Positions 9,526 through 18,511 of a stretch of 64,000 nt of DNA are shown here, one piece after another (the first letter of the stretch is position 1; every line of letters begins with the position of its first letter). Source of the DNA: an uncultured Bacteroidales bacterium (lineage in GTDB: Bacteria > Bacteroidota > Bacteroidia > Bacteroidales > Muribaculaceae); assembly GCA_949285735.1 (NCBI GenBank), contig CASEAQ010000002.1:1-64000 (forward strand), in the 5' to 3' direction. The position numbers and the translations under genes are program-made. The notes beneath the pieces are model-generated. The model made no database searches and had not been told where the DNA came from. It saw only the letters and a program-made list of their open reading frames with translations.

Positions 9526-10896
9526 TTATGCTGGCAGATGTTTTTTCAATATGCGCGGAAATTTGTAAACGAAAATCAGGGTGCATATTATTGCCGCCGT
9601 GGCATCGGAAACACCTTCTGCCAAATATACTCCATCGACACCATAGAAGATGGGCAGCGTCAACGCCAGTGGAATCAGTAATATGACTTTGCGCAGCAGG
9701 GCTATGAATACCGATATTTTGGCTTGCCCAAGGGCTACAAACATATTTTGGCAGGTGCGTTGAAGCCCGAAAATGGTCATGCCGAACAGAAACAGCGGCA
9801 TCAGCCGGCTTACGACGTTTATCAGTGTCTCGTCATCGGTGAACACTGCGGCTATGCCCGAGGGGAACAGTATGAACGACAGTATCACAATGAAATTGAA
9901 TGAGAACATGGTGATGAGCACAATCTTGAAGCACTCTTTCACTCGGTGTCGGTTGCCGTGGCCATAGTTGTAACTCACAATCGGAACAAACCCTTGTGCA
10001 AACCCTATTAGTGGCACGCTCACTATCATCATTGCTCCCTGCATTATGGCGAGCGCGCTCACGTAGATGTCGCCAAACCGTTCGAGGCTGCTGTTGAGCA
10101 CAAATCCCACGAGGCTTTCGGTGCTTGCCATGATGAACGGGGAGACTCCAAGGGCGAGGATTGATAGGATTATACCCTTGTCGATGCGCATATATTGTGG
10201 TTGCAGGCGCAACGATGCCTTGCGCGACGACAAGAAGCCCACTATCCATGCCGCGCTGCACGCCTGTGAGATTATAGTTGCCAGTGCAGCACCTTTTACG
10301 CCCATGCCAAACGTGAAGATAAACAGTGGGTCGAGTACGATGTTGAGCACTGCGCCAATCAGCACCGAATACATGGCTATGGCAGGTCGCCCCTGTGTGC
10401 TGATGAACGTGTTGAGCCCGACTGACATCTCGACGAAAACAGTTCCGATGAGGTATATCGACAGGTAATCGGCGGCATAGGATATGGTGTGGCTCGATGC
10501 TCCGGTAAATAGCAGTATCGGCTCCATGAACACATACACCAGCGTGGTGGTGACTATGGTGAACGCTATGAGCAGTACAAAACCGTTGCCCAATATCTTG
10601 CTTGCGCGTTCCCGGTCGCCATGCCCGAGGGCTATGGCTGCCAACGGCGCGCCACCGCCGCCCACTATCGACGAGAATGCCGATATCAATATTATCACTG
10701 CGCTCGTGACACCTATCCCAGCCAAGGCTTCGGTGCCGATTTTGGGGATATGGCCTATGTAGATGCGATCGACAAGGTTGTATAGCAGGTTGACCAACTG
10801 TGCTGCTACCGACGGCATTGCCATCCTGAAAACGAGTGGCAGCATGCGGTCGGTTCCGAGCCGTTCCTCATATGTGTAGTTGCTTGTTGTTCCCAT
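9526..10896 (-). CDS. MATE-family efflux transporter
   Basis: A 456-residue polytopic membrane protein with the two pseudo-symmetric six-helix halves of MATE exporters, which use Na+ or H+ gradients to expel drugs or metabolites. Family marks include [21 protein letters not shown] near the N terminus, [15 protein letters not shown], GQGxP-like [24 protein letters not shown], and [17 protein letters not shown] in the second half. The ATG at 10896 is chosen over one at 10935 because the N-terminal cytoplasmic segment is then of normal length. Substrate unknown. Confidence 0.9.
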   Translation of the reverse strand: MGTTSNYTYEERLGTDRMLPLVFRMAMPSVAAQLVNLLYNLVDRIYIGHIPKIGTEALAGIGVTSAVIILISAFSSIVGGGGAPLAAIALGHGDRERASKILGNGFVLLIAFTIVTTTLVYVFMEPILLFTGASSHTISYAADYLSIYLIGTVFVEMSVGLNTFISTQGRPAIAMYSVLIGAVLNIVLDPLFIFTFGMGVKGAALATIISQACSAAWIVGFLSSRKASLRLQPQYMRIDKGIILSILALGVSPFIMASTESLVGFVLNSSLERFGDIYVSALAIMQGAMMIVSVPLIGFAQGFVPIVSYNYGHGNRHRVKECFKIVLITMFSFNFIVILSFILFPSGIAAVFTDDETLINVVSRLMPLFLFGMTIFGLQRTCQNMFVALGQAKISVFIALLRKVILLIPLALTLPIFYGVDGVYLAEGVSDATAAIICTLIFVYKFPRILKKHLPA

Positions 10897-10986
10897 TCGG
10901 ACTACAGAAAAAAGTGTGGCGTAAATTGTGCGCAATGCAGCCCATTGCGTGATTGGAGCAATGGGGTGGCATACTCAATTTGAATG

Positions 10987-10994
10987 CAAAATTA
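10987..10994 (-). promoter_or_regulatory. Promoter -7 box for the MATE gene
   Basis: TAATTTTG on the minus strand, about 90 nt before the start at 10896. Confidence 0.5.
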
Positions 10995-11101
10995 CTACAA
11001 AATCGCATTATGCGTGTAATTTTCAGACCAATTGGCAGTGTGGTCGGACGACGTAGTAACAAATAGTGATGCCGTTAGGTTTTTTTACCAACTAATAGGG
11101 A

Positions 11102-11132
11102 TTGTTCAGGTTTTGGTGTGTCTATACTTTTG
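11102..11132 (+). promoter_or_regulatory. Promoter of the porin/imelysin/di-haem operon
   Basis: TTG at 11102-11104 and TACTTTTG at 11125-11132 are 20 nt apart. The -7 box lies 32 nt before the porin ATG. No obvious Fur-type palindrome was recognised here. Confidence 0.6.
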
Positions 11133-11164
11133 CATTGGAATAAATCACGAAAAATTATAAAAAA

Positions 11165-12472
11165 ATGAAAGAAAAAGTTTTACTGCTTTCTTTGTTGCTG
11201 ATGGTTGCGGCGACCACAGTGTTCGCAGCCGGAAACGACAAGAAAGACGACGATGAACCTTCTAAGATAGAAAAAGTTATGTCGCGCCTCTCCATTGGCG
11301 GTTATGGCGAAGCGGTGTATTCCTACAATATGTATAGCGACAAATACACGCGTTATATTTCACCCGGAAATTACAAGGACGAGCATCATGGGCGGTTCGA
11401 CTTGCCTCATGTAGTGATTTTTCTGGGCTATGATTTTGGCAATGGATGGACGATGGGCAGCGAGATTGAGTTTGAGCATGGTGGCACCGAGTCGGCTGTG
11501 GAAATAGAGGAAGAAGAGGCTGGCGAATATGAAAGTGAGATTGAGCGCGGTGGCGAAGTGGCTTTGGAACAATTTTGGATTCAGAAGTCGTTCATGCCGC
11601 AATTGAATGTCAGGGTGGGCCATATAGTGATTCCCGTGGGCGGCACCAATCAGCACCATTTGCCTACCGAGTTTTTTGGCGTTTACCGTCCCGAGGGGGA
11701 AAACACCATCATGCCATGTACGTGGCACGAGACGGGTATAAGCGTCTGGGGTAGGGCTGGCGACTGGCGTTATGAGGCGTTGCTTGTGCCAGGGCTCGAT
11801 TCTGACCGTTTCAGCCGCATGGGGTGGATACACGATGGTGCCGGCAGCCCCTATGAGTTCAAGATAGGCAATGCCGTCGCCGGTGCGTTCCGCGTTGACA
11901 ATTTTTCGATTCCCGGGTTACGACTTTCGTTGAGCGGATATGTGGGTAACTCGTTCAGCAACACCCTGAGTGGAAACAAGGACAACTCGCGCTACAAGGG
12001 CGTGAAAGGCACGGTGGTCATCGGTGCTTTCGATTTCAACTACACAGGTCACAATTGGATTGTGCGCGGCAATTTCGACTATGGTCACTTGAGCGATGCC
12101 GATGCCATTTCGCGCGCAAATTCCAATATGAGCCAAAACTCTCCATCACCCCACCAGGCTGTAGCCGAAGCTGCCATAGCAGGAGGTGTTGAGGCAGGTT
12201 ACAATATTTTTGCCCACATTCCCAAGGTGGCAGAAAAAGGACAGAAGTTTTATGTGTTTGGCAGGTATGACTATTACGACTCGATGCACGAGTCTTCGAC
12301 TTCGATTTATGAATATTGCGGACGCAGCCGCATTGCCGCCGGCATCAACTATTGCCCGATAAAAGATATTGTGGTGAAAGGCGAGTATTCGATAGGATTG
12401 CTGAAGTCGCCCTACAACAACGAGCCGGCAATATCGGTAGGGATTGCCTATGCAGGTTTCTTCACAAGATAA
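11165..12472 (+). CDS. Porin-like outer-membrane beta-barrel protein
   Basis: A 435-residue protein with a signal peptide (KVLLLSLLLMVAATTVFA) and, after a short acidic linker, alternating amphipathic strands typical of 16-18-strand porins, ending FFTR. A GGYGEAVY start and RFDLPHVVIFLGYDFGNGW resemble phosphate-selective/OprO-like porins of Bacteroidota. A very acidic loop near residues 115-130 (VEIEEEEAGEYESEIE) could lie at the mouth of the pore. It is the first gene before an imelysin lipoprotein (42 nt) and a di-haem oxidoreductase, so it may admit an iron-containing solute. That role is inferred from context only. Confidence 0.75.
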   Translation: MKEKVLLLSLLLMVAATTVFAAGNDKKDDDEPSKIEKVMSRLSIGGYGEAVYSYNMYSDKYTRYISPGNYKDEHHGRFDLPHVVIFLGYDFGNGWTMGSEIEFEHGGTESAVEIEEEEAGEYESEIERGGEVALEQFWIQKSFMPQLNVRVGHIVIPVGGTNQHHLPTEFFGVYRPEGENTIMPCTWHETGISVWGRAGDWRYEALLVPGLDSDRFSRMGWIHDGAGSPYEFKIGNAVAGAFRVDNFSIPGLRLSLSGYVGNSFSNTLSGNKDNSRYKGVKGTVVIGAFDFNYTGHNWIVRGNFDYGHLSDADAISRANSNMSQNSPSPHQAVAEAAIAGGVEAGYNIFAHIPKVAEKGQKFYVFGRYDYYDSMHESSTSIYEYCGRSRIAAGINYCPIKDIVVKGEYSIGLLKSPYNNEPAISVGIAYAGFFTR

Positions 12473-12514
12473 ACGATAACTGACATGTTTAACATAAAAA
12501 AGATTGATTGAAAA

Positions 12515-13729
12515 ATGAACAAGTTTACGAAATTCACTTTTACTATGGCGATTGGTGCATTGGCGGCAACGAGCCTCGTTGCTTGCAGCGACAATGAAGA
12601 TCCTACACCATCGCCCGAAGGCGACGCAAAGGACATTGCGCTCCAGGCTGCCGTGACACCCTACGTGAACAACACGGTTGTTCCAAATTACAAGACGATG
12701 GCCGATGAGGCAATCACGCTCAGCAACCTGTGTGCTCAAGTGCGCGACTTGTTTGCGCAGGGCAACATAAGCGAGGCAAACAGTGTCATCGAGCAGGCTT
12801 GCACCCACTGGACGGCTTCACGCGCTGCATGGGAGTTGAGCGAGGCTTGGTTGTATGGTGCCGCTGCCGATTATAATATCGACCCACACATCGACTCGTG
12901 GCCTCTCGACAGGCAGGCTCTCGTGTCGTTGCTCAGCAATGCCTCGATGATGGAGAACATTGGCAATGGCGGTGCCGAATGGGTGAGTGCCAACTTGGGC
13001 TATGGCTTGCTTGGCTTTCATGCAATCGAGTATATGCTTTATGAACTTTCGGCAGATGGAATGTCGAGCAGCCCACGTGATTTGAACCATACGTTCGACG
13101 ATGGCACAGTTGTCACCAACAACCACATGATTTACATGGCGGCTGTAGCCGAGGACTTGCGTAACCAGTGTGTGCGCCTTGAGGCTTCCTGGGCTGGTAT
13201 CGACAATGTAACCGAGGAGAAGCAGACAATCCTTGCCGATGCCGAACTTGAACCCACTCGCAACTATGGCGAGGAGATGCGCACCGCCGGGCAAGCCGGG
13301 AGCAGCTACCAGAGCCTGACGCTTGCCGCCCAACAAATCATTCAGGGTTGCATCGACATCGTTGACGAGGTAAACACCCAGAAGATTGGTCGTCCTAACA
13401 GCGGAACGAGCGAAGAGGACAAGAACTATATCGAGTCGCCCTATGCGTTGAACTCGGTGGTTGACTTTGCCGACAACATACGCAGTGTGCGCAATGCCTA
13501 CGAAGGGCAGAACGATGACGCGTCGATAAGTGACTACATCGCCACCGTCGCTCCCGACGTTGACAGCCGCGTGCGTTCGCTCATCGATGAGTGCATCACT
13601 CGCATCGAGGCTATTCCTGAACCATTTGCCAGTACAGCCACCGGTAGCGAAGCCGATGCTGCAATGGAGAGCCTCGGCGAACTGTCAACAGCTCTTGCAA
13701 GCGTCAACAGCGTGCTTGTAAACAACTAA
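12515..13729 (+). CDS. Imelysin-family (M75) lipoprotein
   Basis: A 404-residue lipoprotein; the SPII signal ends SLVAC with the lipidated Cys at 24. The Cys is followed by SDNEDP, resembling the acidic export signal that sends Bacteroidota lipoproteins to the cell surface. The body is an all-alpha imelysin fold with the GxHxxE motif GFHAIE at residues 167-172, the signature of iron-regulated imelysin/EfeO-like proteins. Despite the M75 peptidase name, members are thought to act in iron or haem acquisition. It lies between the porin and the di-haem lipoprotein, probably in one operon. Confidence 0.88.
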   Translation: MNKFTKFTFTMAIGALAATSLVACSDNEDPTPSPEGDAKDIALQAAVTPYVNNTVVPNYKTMADEAITLSNLCAQVRDLFAQGNISEANSVIEQACTHWTASRAAWELSEAWLYGAAADYNIDPHIDSWPLDRQALVSLLSNASMMENIGNGGAEWVSANLGYGLLGFHAIEYMLYELSADGMSSSPRDLNHTFDDGTVVTNNHMIYMAAVAEDLRNQCVRLEASWAGIDNVTEEKQTILADAELEPTRNYGEEMRTAGQAGSSYQSLTLAAQQIIQGCIDIVDEVNTQKIGRPNSGTSEEDKNYIESPYALNSVVDFADNIRSVRNAYEGQNDDASISDYIATVAPDVDSRVRSLIDECITRIEAIPEPFASTATGSEADAAMESLGELSTALASVNSVLVNN

Positions 13730-13750
13730 TCGTATTGTTATCCTACAACA

Positions 13751-13792
13751 GGAGGGGTGTGCCAAGGTATATGCGTTGGCGCATTCCTCATT
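13751..13792 (+). other. Intergenic hairpin inside the imelysin/di-haem operon
   Basis: An imperfect stem (GAGGGGTGTGCCAA-like arm against TTGGCGCATTCCTC) lies between the imelysin stop and the next gene, with no T-run after it. It may protect or process the mRNA rather than terminate it. Confidence 0.4.
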
Positions 13793-13832
13793 ATAGCACA
13801 CATGGATTAACTTTAAAAACATAATCAACTTT

Positions 13833-15575
13833 ATGAAAAGGAATTATTATCTAATGAGTTTACTCCTTATCGCCGGCTCTTTGTGTGGCTGTAGCGAAGA
13901 TGAGCCTACGCCCGATGCTGGCGGAGGTGGAAGTTCGACGACCAGTTTGCCCGACTGGTACTATGCTGGCGGCAAATTGGGAACTGCCTACCTGAGCACT
14001 GCCAATGCCTATGAGCAGCCTACTCCGGTGGTAGAAGCCGATGCCGACATGAACCGCCGCTTCAAGAATGGAGAAGCGCTGTTTGAAAACATGTATATGA
14101 CCAACCACGCTGGAGTGCGTCATGGGTTGGGGCCCGCTTATGTGCGCAGTTCTTGTATTCATTGCCACCCGGGCTACGGACATGGCAAGCGCAATGCTGC
14201 TGGCAGCTTCGAAACCAACTCGATAGGCAACGGTTGTTTGCTGGTGGTTTACAACCCCGATACCGATGCCTACGTGAGCTGGCTCACTGGTATGCCACAG
14301 GGGCATGCCGCCGAGCCGTTCAAGGCTCCGCTCGACGAGTCGAAGGTTGTCATTACGTGGCACAAATATACCGACGAATGGGGCAATCGCTTTGAGGATG
14401 GGGAAACATACGACCTCGAATATCCCGAAGTCACGATGGACCCGTCGGCTGTGTATGCCTATAACCAAGGCGTTGTCTCCGACCTTGGCAACTATGACGT
14501 GTTGCTTGAATCGACCATCGGCATATATGGCACGGGGTTGCTCGATGCCATTTCCGATGAGGACTTGAAAGCCGAATATGCCAAGCAGGAGAGCGACGGC
14601 ATATTGCCCAACGGCATCAACCCGTCGTTTTTCCAGAATGGCGAATGGACTCGCCAGTACAGCAACACCAAGGCTACCGACGTTGCCGATGGCTTTGCCG
14701 ATGCAGGCGAGCAGCACCCGTTCCGCTTCACTTATGCCCTTAGCCGTGGTCCATTGCAAGATGCTGCCGGGGTGAATGCCATGTGGAACATTCCGAATGT
14801 GACACGCAGCAATCGCCGTTACCACTACCTCGACACATATTTCGCAAGTTCTACTGGAGAGGATAAGACTAAGTTCGGAGGTAGTTCATGGGTGAAGGCG
14901 TCGGCTTACGACCCTGAGGTGCAAGCCGGCTATCAGGCATATATCGAGGGGCTTGACCCCTCGGGTAACCACCCCACGTGGCATGCCTCGAATTATTCCG
15001 ACAGGGAAGAAGTGGCATCGGCAATTGCTGCTTATCTTTCCTCGACCGAGCTCGACGTGGAGATGGACGATGAGGACTTCCTTGACTTCATGGTGTGGCA
15101 TCGTGGACTGGCTGTGCCGGCTGTGCGCAACATCGACGACCCAGATGTGATTCGTGGGAAGGAACTGTTCGAGCAGATAGGTTGCACCTATTGCCATCGT
15201 CCGTCGTGGACTACTGGCAACGACGACTATTACGACCCCAACGGTTTTTTTGCCCGTGGCGACAGCCGCTTGCCAAAGTATCCCAATCAGACCATTTGGC
15301 CCTATTCCGACCTTGTTCAGCACAAGTTGCACATGGAGAACGATATTCGCACGGGCTGGTGCCGCACCACTCCGTTGTGGGGGCGTGGATTGCACCAGTT
15401 GTGTACTGGGTCGCCCACAGCCGACCGCCTGCACGACAATCGCGCCCGAACGGTCATCGAGGCAATCATGTGGCACGGCAATCCGCAGAGCGATGCACGT
15501 TACTGCGTCGAGCAGTTCCGCTCGTTGCCCAAAGAAGACCGCGATGCCATCGTGAAATTTATCGACTCTATTTAG
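13833..15575 (+). CDS. Di-haem c-type oxidoreductase lipoprotein (DHOR/DUF1111)
   Basis: A 580-residue lipoprotein with lipidated Cys20 followed by SEDEP, again resembling a surface-export signal. Two c-type haem sites are visible, CIHCH at 108-112 and CTYCH at 451-455. The family signatures are also present: FENMYMTNHAGVRHGLGPAYVRSSC around the first haem, DFMVWHRGLAVPAVRN before the second, and TGWCRTTPLWGRGLH after it. This is the COG3488 'thiol oxidoreductase' family, related to di-haem peroxidases. It is repeatedly encoded with imelysins, as here. The precise reaction is unknown. Its haems need the Ccs machinery encoded just downstream. Confidence 0.88.
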   Translation: MKRNYYLMSLLLIAGSLCGCSEDEPTPDAGGGGSSTTSLPDWYYAGGKLGTAYLSTANAYEQPTPVVEADADMNRRFKNGEALFENMYMTNHAGVRHGLGPAYVRSSCIHCHPGYGHGKRNAAGSFETNSIGNGCLLVVYNPDTDAYVSWLTGMPQGHAAEPFKAPLDESKVVITWHKYTDEWGNRFEDGETYDLEYPEVTMDPSAVYAYNQGVVSDLGNYDVLLESTIGIYGTGLLDAISDEDLKAEYAKQESDGILPNGINPSFFQNGEWTRQYSNTKATDVADGFADAGEQHPFRFTYALSRGPLQDAAGVNAMWNIPNVTRSNRRYHYLDTYFASSTGEDKTKFGGSSWVKASAYDPEVQAGYQAYIEGLDPSGNHPTWHASNYSDREEVASAIAAYLSSTELDVEMDDEDFLDFMVWHRGLAVPAVRNIDDPDVIRGKELFEQIGCTYCHRPSWTTGNDDYYDPNGFFARGDSRLPKYPNQTIWPYSDLVQHKLHMENDIRTGWCRTTPLWGRGLHQLCTGSPTADRLHDNRARTVIEAIMWHGNPQSDARYCVEQFRSLPKEDRDAIVKFIDSI

Positions 15576-15669
15576 GAACCGTTTCTTAATTGGGTGTTTG
15601 GTGACGATATGGTAAAAAATGTGCGGTGTGTTTCTGCATCGGTGTGCAGGACGCATCGCATATTTTACA

Positions 15670-15677
15670 TATCTTTG
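15670..15677 (+). promoter_or_regulatory. Promoter -7 box for the ccs gene
   Basis: TATCTTTG, 40 nt before the start at 15717. It suggests the cytochrome-maturation gene can be transcribed separately from the upstream operon. Confidence 0.6.
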
Positions 15678-15716
15678 GATTAGTTTTCGTAAGAATTAAA
15701 ACAGTTTCTATCTGTA

Positions 15717-17948
15717 ATGACAAAAAATGTCAGACTGTTGCGGAACATCTGTTTCTGCCTCATGGGATTTGTGATATTGTTGCTTGCCGTCGCCACGGTT
15801 TTGGAAACGATATATGGCACTCCGTTTGTGAGCAAGCATATCTATGGCTCTCCGCTTTTTGTGTTGTTGTGGTGGGCAGTGGCTGTCGCCTCGATTGCCT
15901 ATATTGCAGTTAGGAAAGTCGTCGTGCGCAAGGCGGTGTTTTTGCTGCACTTGTCGTTTGCTGTGATACTTGCCGGGGCGTTGATTACCCACATCGTGGG
16001 CGAACAGGGAACGGTACACTTGCGAAAAGGTGAAGCTCCTATTCATGTGGCAATGCGCTCCGACGGCAGCGAGATAAGGTTGCCATTCGGCATAAGCCTC
16101 GACAATTTCCAACTGTCTTATTATCATGGAACGTATGCGCCGATGGATTTCGTGAGCACCATTTCGGTGCACGATGGCGGCGAGGTTGCGACTGGCACTG
16201 TCTCGATGAACAATATATACGACTATCGCCACTACCGGTTTTATCAATCGACCTACGACAGCGACGGCGGTGGAAGCACGTTGTCGGTATATCACGACCC
16301 TTATGGGATTGCCGTGACTTATGCCGGGTATGTGATGTTGCTGCTGTCGATGCTGTTGTTCTTTTTCGACAAGAGGAGCCGTTTCCGCCAGCTTCTGCAC
16401 CATCCGGCATTGCGCAAGGCGGCTGCTTGTGTGGCTTTTGCGGCGGTTGCTTTTGCGGCAACGGCTGCCGACAAGCCAAATACGCTGCCACAGGAGACTG
16501 CCGAGCGTTTTGGCGGCATATATGTCTATTACAACGACCGTATATGCCCGTTGCAGACGCTCGCCCGCGACTTCACAGTTAAGCTGTGTGGCAAGCCGAC
16601 TTATCGAGGCATGACTTCCGAGCAGGTGCTGATGGGGTGGTTTTTCTATTACGACGATTGGAAAACCGAGCCGATGATACGCATCAAGAGCAAGGAGGTG
16701 AGGCGGTTGCTCGGGATTGACGGCGAATATGCGCGGCTTGCCGATTTCTTGGATAGCAACGGCTACAAGTTGGAGCAGGCTTTGCTGACGGGGTCTTATG
16801 TGAAAGACCTGCGAGGCGTGAGGGAAGCCGACGAGAAGTTCAACCTCATAAGCATGGTTAGCACTGGCAATGCGTTAAAAATATTCCCTTATAACGACCA
16901 CAGCGGCGACCAGCCTGTGTGGTTCTCGGTCACCGACCGCTTGCCTGCATCGATGCCCCACGAGCAATGGATGTTTGTTCGCTATTGCATGAATTATGTC
17001 GCCGAGAATGTGGCGAAAAAGGATTATGCCAAGGTTGACACCCTCGTAGCCAAGACGCGGCGGTATCAAGTGCGTGAAGCATCGGGATTCTTGCCGAGCG
17101 ATGTGCGATTTGGTGCCGAGCGACTCTATAATGCCATCGATTTTACACGTCCTGTGGCAATGGCTTGCCTTGCCGTGGGCATTGCTTCATTCTTCTTCTA
17201 TTGCTGGCGCATGGTGCGCCGAAGCGTGGGCAGGTCGCGGTTGGGGTTGGTACTTGTGGCATTGATGTCGGTAGTGTTGTGCTACATCGTTGCCATGCTT
17301 GCGTTGAGGGGTGTCATAGGCGGACATTTCCCTGCGTCAAACGGATTTGAAACGATGCAACTCATGGCGGCTTGTGTGTTGGTCATATCCATAGTCATGC
17401 ACCGCCGTTTCGAGGCAGCACTTTCATTCGGGTTCTTGTTGAGTGGTTTTGCCATGCTCGTCGCCATGCTTGGCGAGGCAAACCCGTCGGTCACACAGTT
17501 GATGCCCGTGTTGTCATCGCCATTGTTGAGCATTCATGTGGCAGTCATCATGGTTGCTTATGCCCTCTTCGGGTTTGCCATGTTCAACGGCATTGCCGCC
17601 GTGGTCATAAGGTATTCGCGCGGCAAGGAGGGCGGCGATCAGATAGAGCGGCTGCAAGTGATGAGCCAACTTATGCTTTATCCTGCCGTATTCTTGCTGG
17701 CGGTGGGCATTTTCATTGGAGCAATATGGGCAAATGTGTCGTGGGGGCGTTACTGGGGTTGGGATCCCAAGGAAACGTGGGCATTGATTACGATGCTTGT
17801 CTATGCTGCGGCACTGCATTCGGCATCATTGCCGGCATTGCGTCGCCCCATGTTTTTTCACTGGTTTACAATCATAGCATTCCTGACAGTGGTGATAACC
17901 TATTTCGGTGCAAACTTCATCATGGCAGGACTGCATAGCTACGCCTGA
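15717..17948 (+). CDS. Fused CcsB-CcsA cytochrome c synthase (System II)
   Basis: A 743-residue polytopic membrane protein that exports haem and attaches it to CxxCH motifs of periplasmic cytochromes c. The N-terminal ResB/CcsB part has helices at about 10-30, 40-60 and 66-86 and a periplasmic domain (GEQGTVHLRKGEAPI onward). The C-terminal CcsA part has six or more helices and the tryptophan-rich haem-handling WWD segment WGRYWGWDPKETWALITMLVYA. The fusion is usual in Bacteroidota. Its place directly after a di-haem lipoprotein suggests that protein is a client. It converges on the Cys-rich gene across a long inverted repeat. Confidence 0.9.
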   Translation: MTKNVRLLRNICFCLMGFVILLLAVATVLETIYGTPFVSKHIYGSPLFVLLWWAVAVASIAYIAVRKVVVRKAVFLLHLSFAVILAGALITHIVGEQGTVHLRKGEAPIHVAMRSDGSEIRLPFGISLDNFQLSYYHGTYAPMDFVSTISVHDGGEVATGTVSMNNIYDYRHYRFYQSTYDSDGGGSTLSVYHDPYGIAVTYAGYVMLLLSMLLFFFDKRSRFRQLLHHPALRKAAACVAFAAVAFAATAADKPNTLPQETAERFGGIYVYYNDRICPLQTLARDFTVKLCGKPTYRGMTSEQVLMGWFFYYDDWKTEPMIRIKSKEVRRLLGIDGEYARLADFLDSNGYKLEQALLTGSYVKDLRGVREADEKFNLISMVSTGNALKIFPYNDHSGDQPVWFSVTDRLPASMPHEQWMFVRYCMNYVAENVAKKDYAKVDTLVAKTRRYQVREASGFLPSDVRFGAERLYNAIDFTRPVAMACLAVGIASFFFYCWRMVRRSVGRSRLGLVLVALMSVVLCYIVAMLALRGVIGGHFPASNGFETMQLMAACVLVISIVMHRRFEAALSFGFLLSGFAMLVAMLGEANPSVTQLMPVLSSPLLSIHVAVIMVAYALFGFAMFNGIAAVVIRYSRGKEGGDQIERLQVMSQLMLYPAVFLLAVGIFIGAIWANVSWGRYWGWDPKETWALITMLVYAAALHSASLPALRRPMFFHWFTIIAFLTVVITYFGANFIMAGLHSYA

Positions 17949-17952
17949 AAAC

Positions 17953-18056
17953 AATTAGGAATTAGGAGTGAGGAATTAGGAATTATGCCAACTAAAATCA
18001 TGCCCATGAAACGGCAAGGCTGCAAATTCCTAAATCCTCACTCCTAATTCCTAATT
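17953..18056. repeat. 32-bp inverted repeat pair with AATTAGGA units (putative bidirectional terminator)
   Basis: Arms at 17953-17984 and 18025-18056 are reverse complements with one mismatch in 32 positions, separated by 40 nt. Each arm consists of repeated AATTAGGA/AGTGAGGA units. It lies between convergent genes (stops at 17948 and 18062), so it can act on both transcripts. Related units recur at 27829 and 28505. Confidence 0.75.
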
Positions 18057-18061
18057 AATTG

Positions 18062-18382
18062 TTAGTTGCATGGTCTATTGCAGCACCCTCCGTGACGGTG
18101 ATGGCGGTGGTGGCGACCATTGTGGTAGTCGCAGCAATAGCCATTGTGGTGGCAGTCGTTGCATTCTTTGCAGCCCTCGTGTTTGCGGCAATAGTCGCAG
18201 TTAGTGCAGTCGTTACCGCATGGGCATTCACCCTCGCAGCCGCACGTCTGTCCACAGCAGCATTCCACTTTGGGGCTGTTGTTGTCGTCTTTGCGCGAGT
18301 TGTCGTTGTTATCGGCAAAGGCTATGGTTGAGAAAAACATTACACAACCGATTACGATACTTGTAATTCCAAACTTCTTCAT
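18062..18382 (-). CDS. Secreted Cys/His-rich small protein
   Basis: A 106-residue protein with a clear signal peptide (KKFGITSIVIGCVMFFSTIAFA, cleavage before DNND). The mature part of roughly 83 residues contains 18 Cys and 9 His in closely spaced CxC, CxxC and CC patterns (VECCCGQTCGCEGEC, CTNCDYC, CKECNDCHH), then a His/Arg tail (GRHHRHHRHGGCC). It matches no family I recognise. The density of soft-metal ligands suggests metal or haem binding outside the inner membrane, or a disulfide-knotted structure. It has its own promoter at 18423-18430. It faces the haem-protein maturation gene, which makes a metal role plausible but unproven. Confidence 0.75.
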   Translation of the reverse strand: MKKFGITSIVIGCVMFFSTIAFADNNDNSRKDDNNSPKVECCCGQTCGCEGECPCGNDCTNCDYCRKHEGCKECNDCHHNGYCCDYHNGRHHRHHRHGGCCNRPCN

Positions 18383-18422
18383 AGTCGTTGAATAATTTAT
18401 TATTGCACAATAACATTCAGGG

Positions 18423-18430
18423 CAAAGATA
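18423..18430 (-). promoter_or_regulatory. Promoter -7 box for the Cys-rich gene
   Basis: TATCTTTG on the minus strand, 40 nt before the start at 18382. Confidence 0.65.
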
Positions 18431-18511
18431 GTGAAAGTCAATGGCAATGTAATCATGATTATTGAAAAATATTTGTAAATTAACGATTTATATGATTTTT
18501 TGCCAGCATCG

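Noticed and set aside
13751-13792. Terminator splitting the imelysin and di-haem genes
   Set aside because: The hairpin has no T-run and no good promoter follows it before 13833, so a common transcript is more likely.
18059-18331. A 90-codon hydrophobic frame antisense to the Cys-rich gene
   Set aside because: Its Ala/Val-rich sequence is simply the complement of Cys and His codons, and the minus-strand gene has a signal peptide and promoter.
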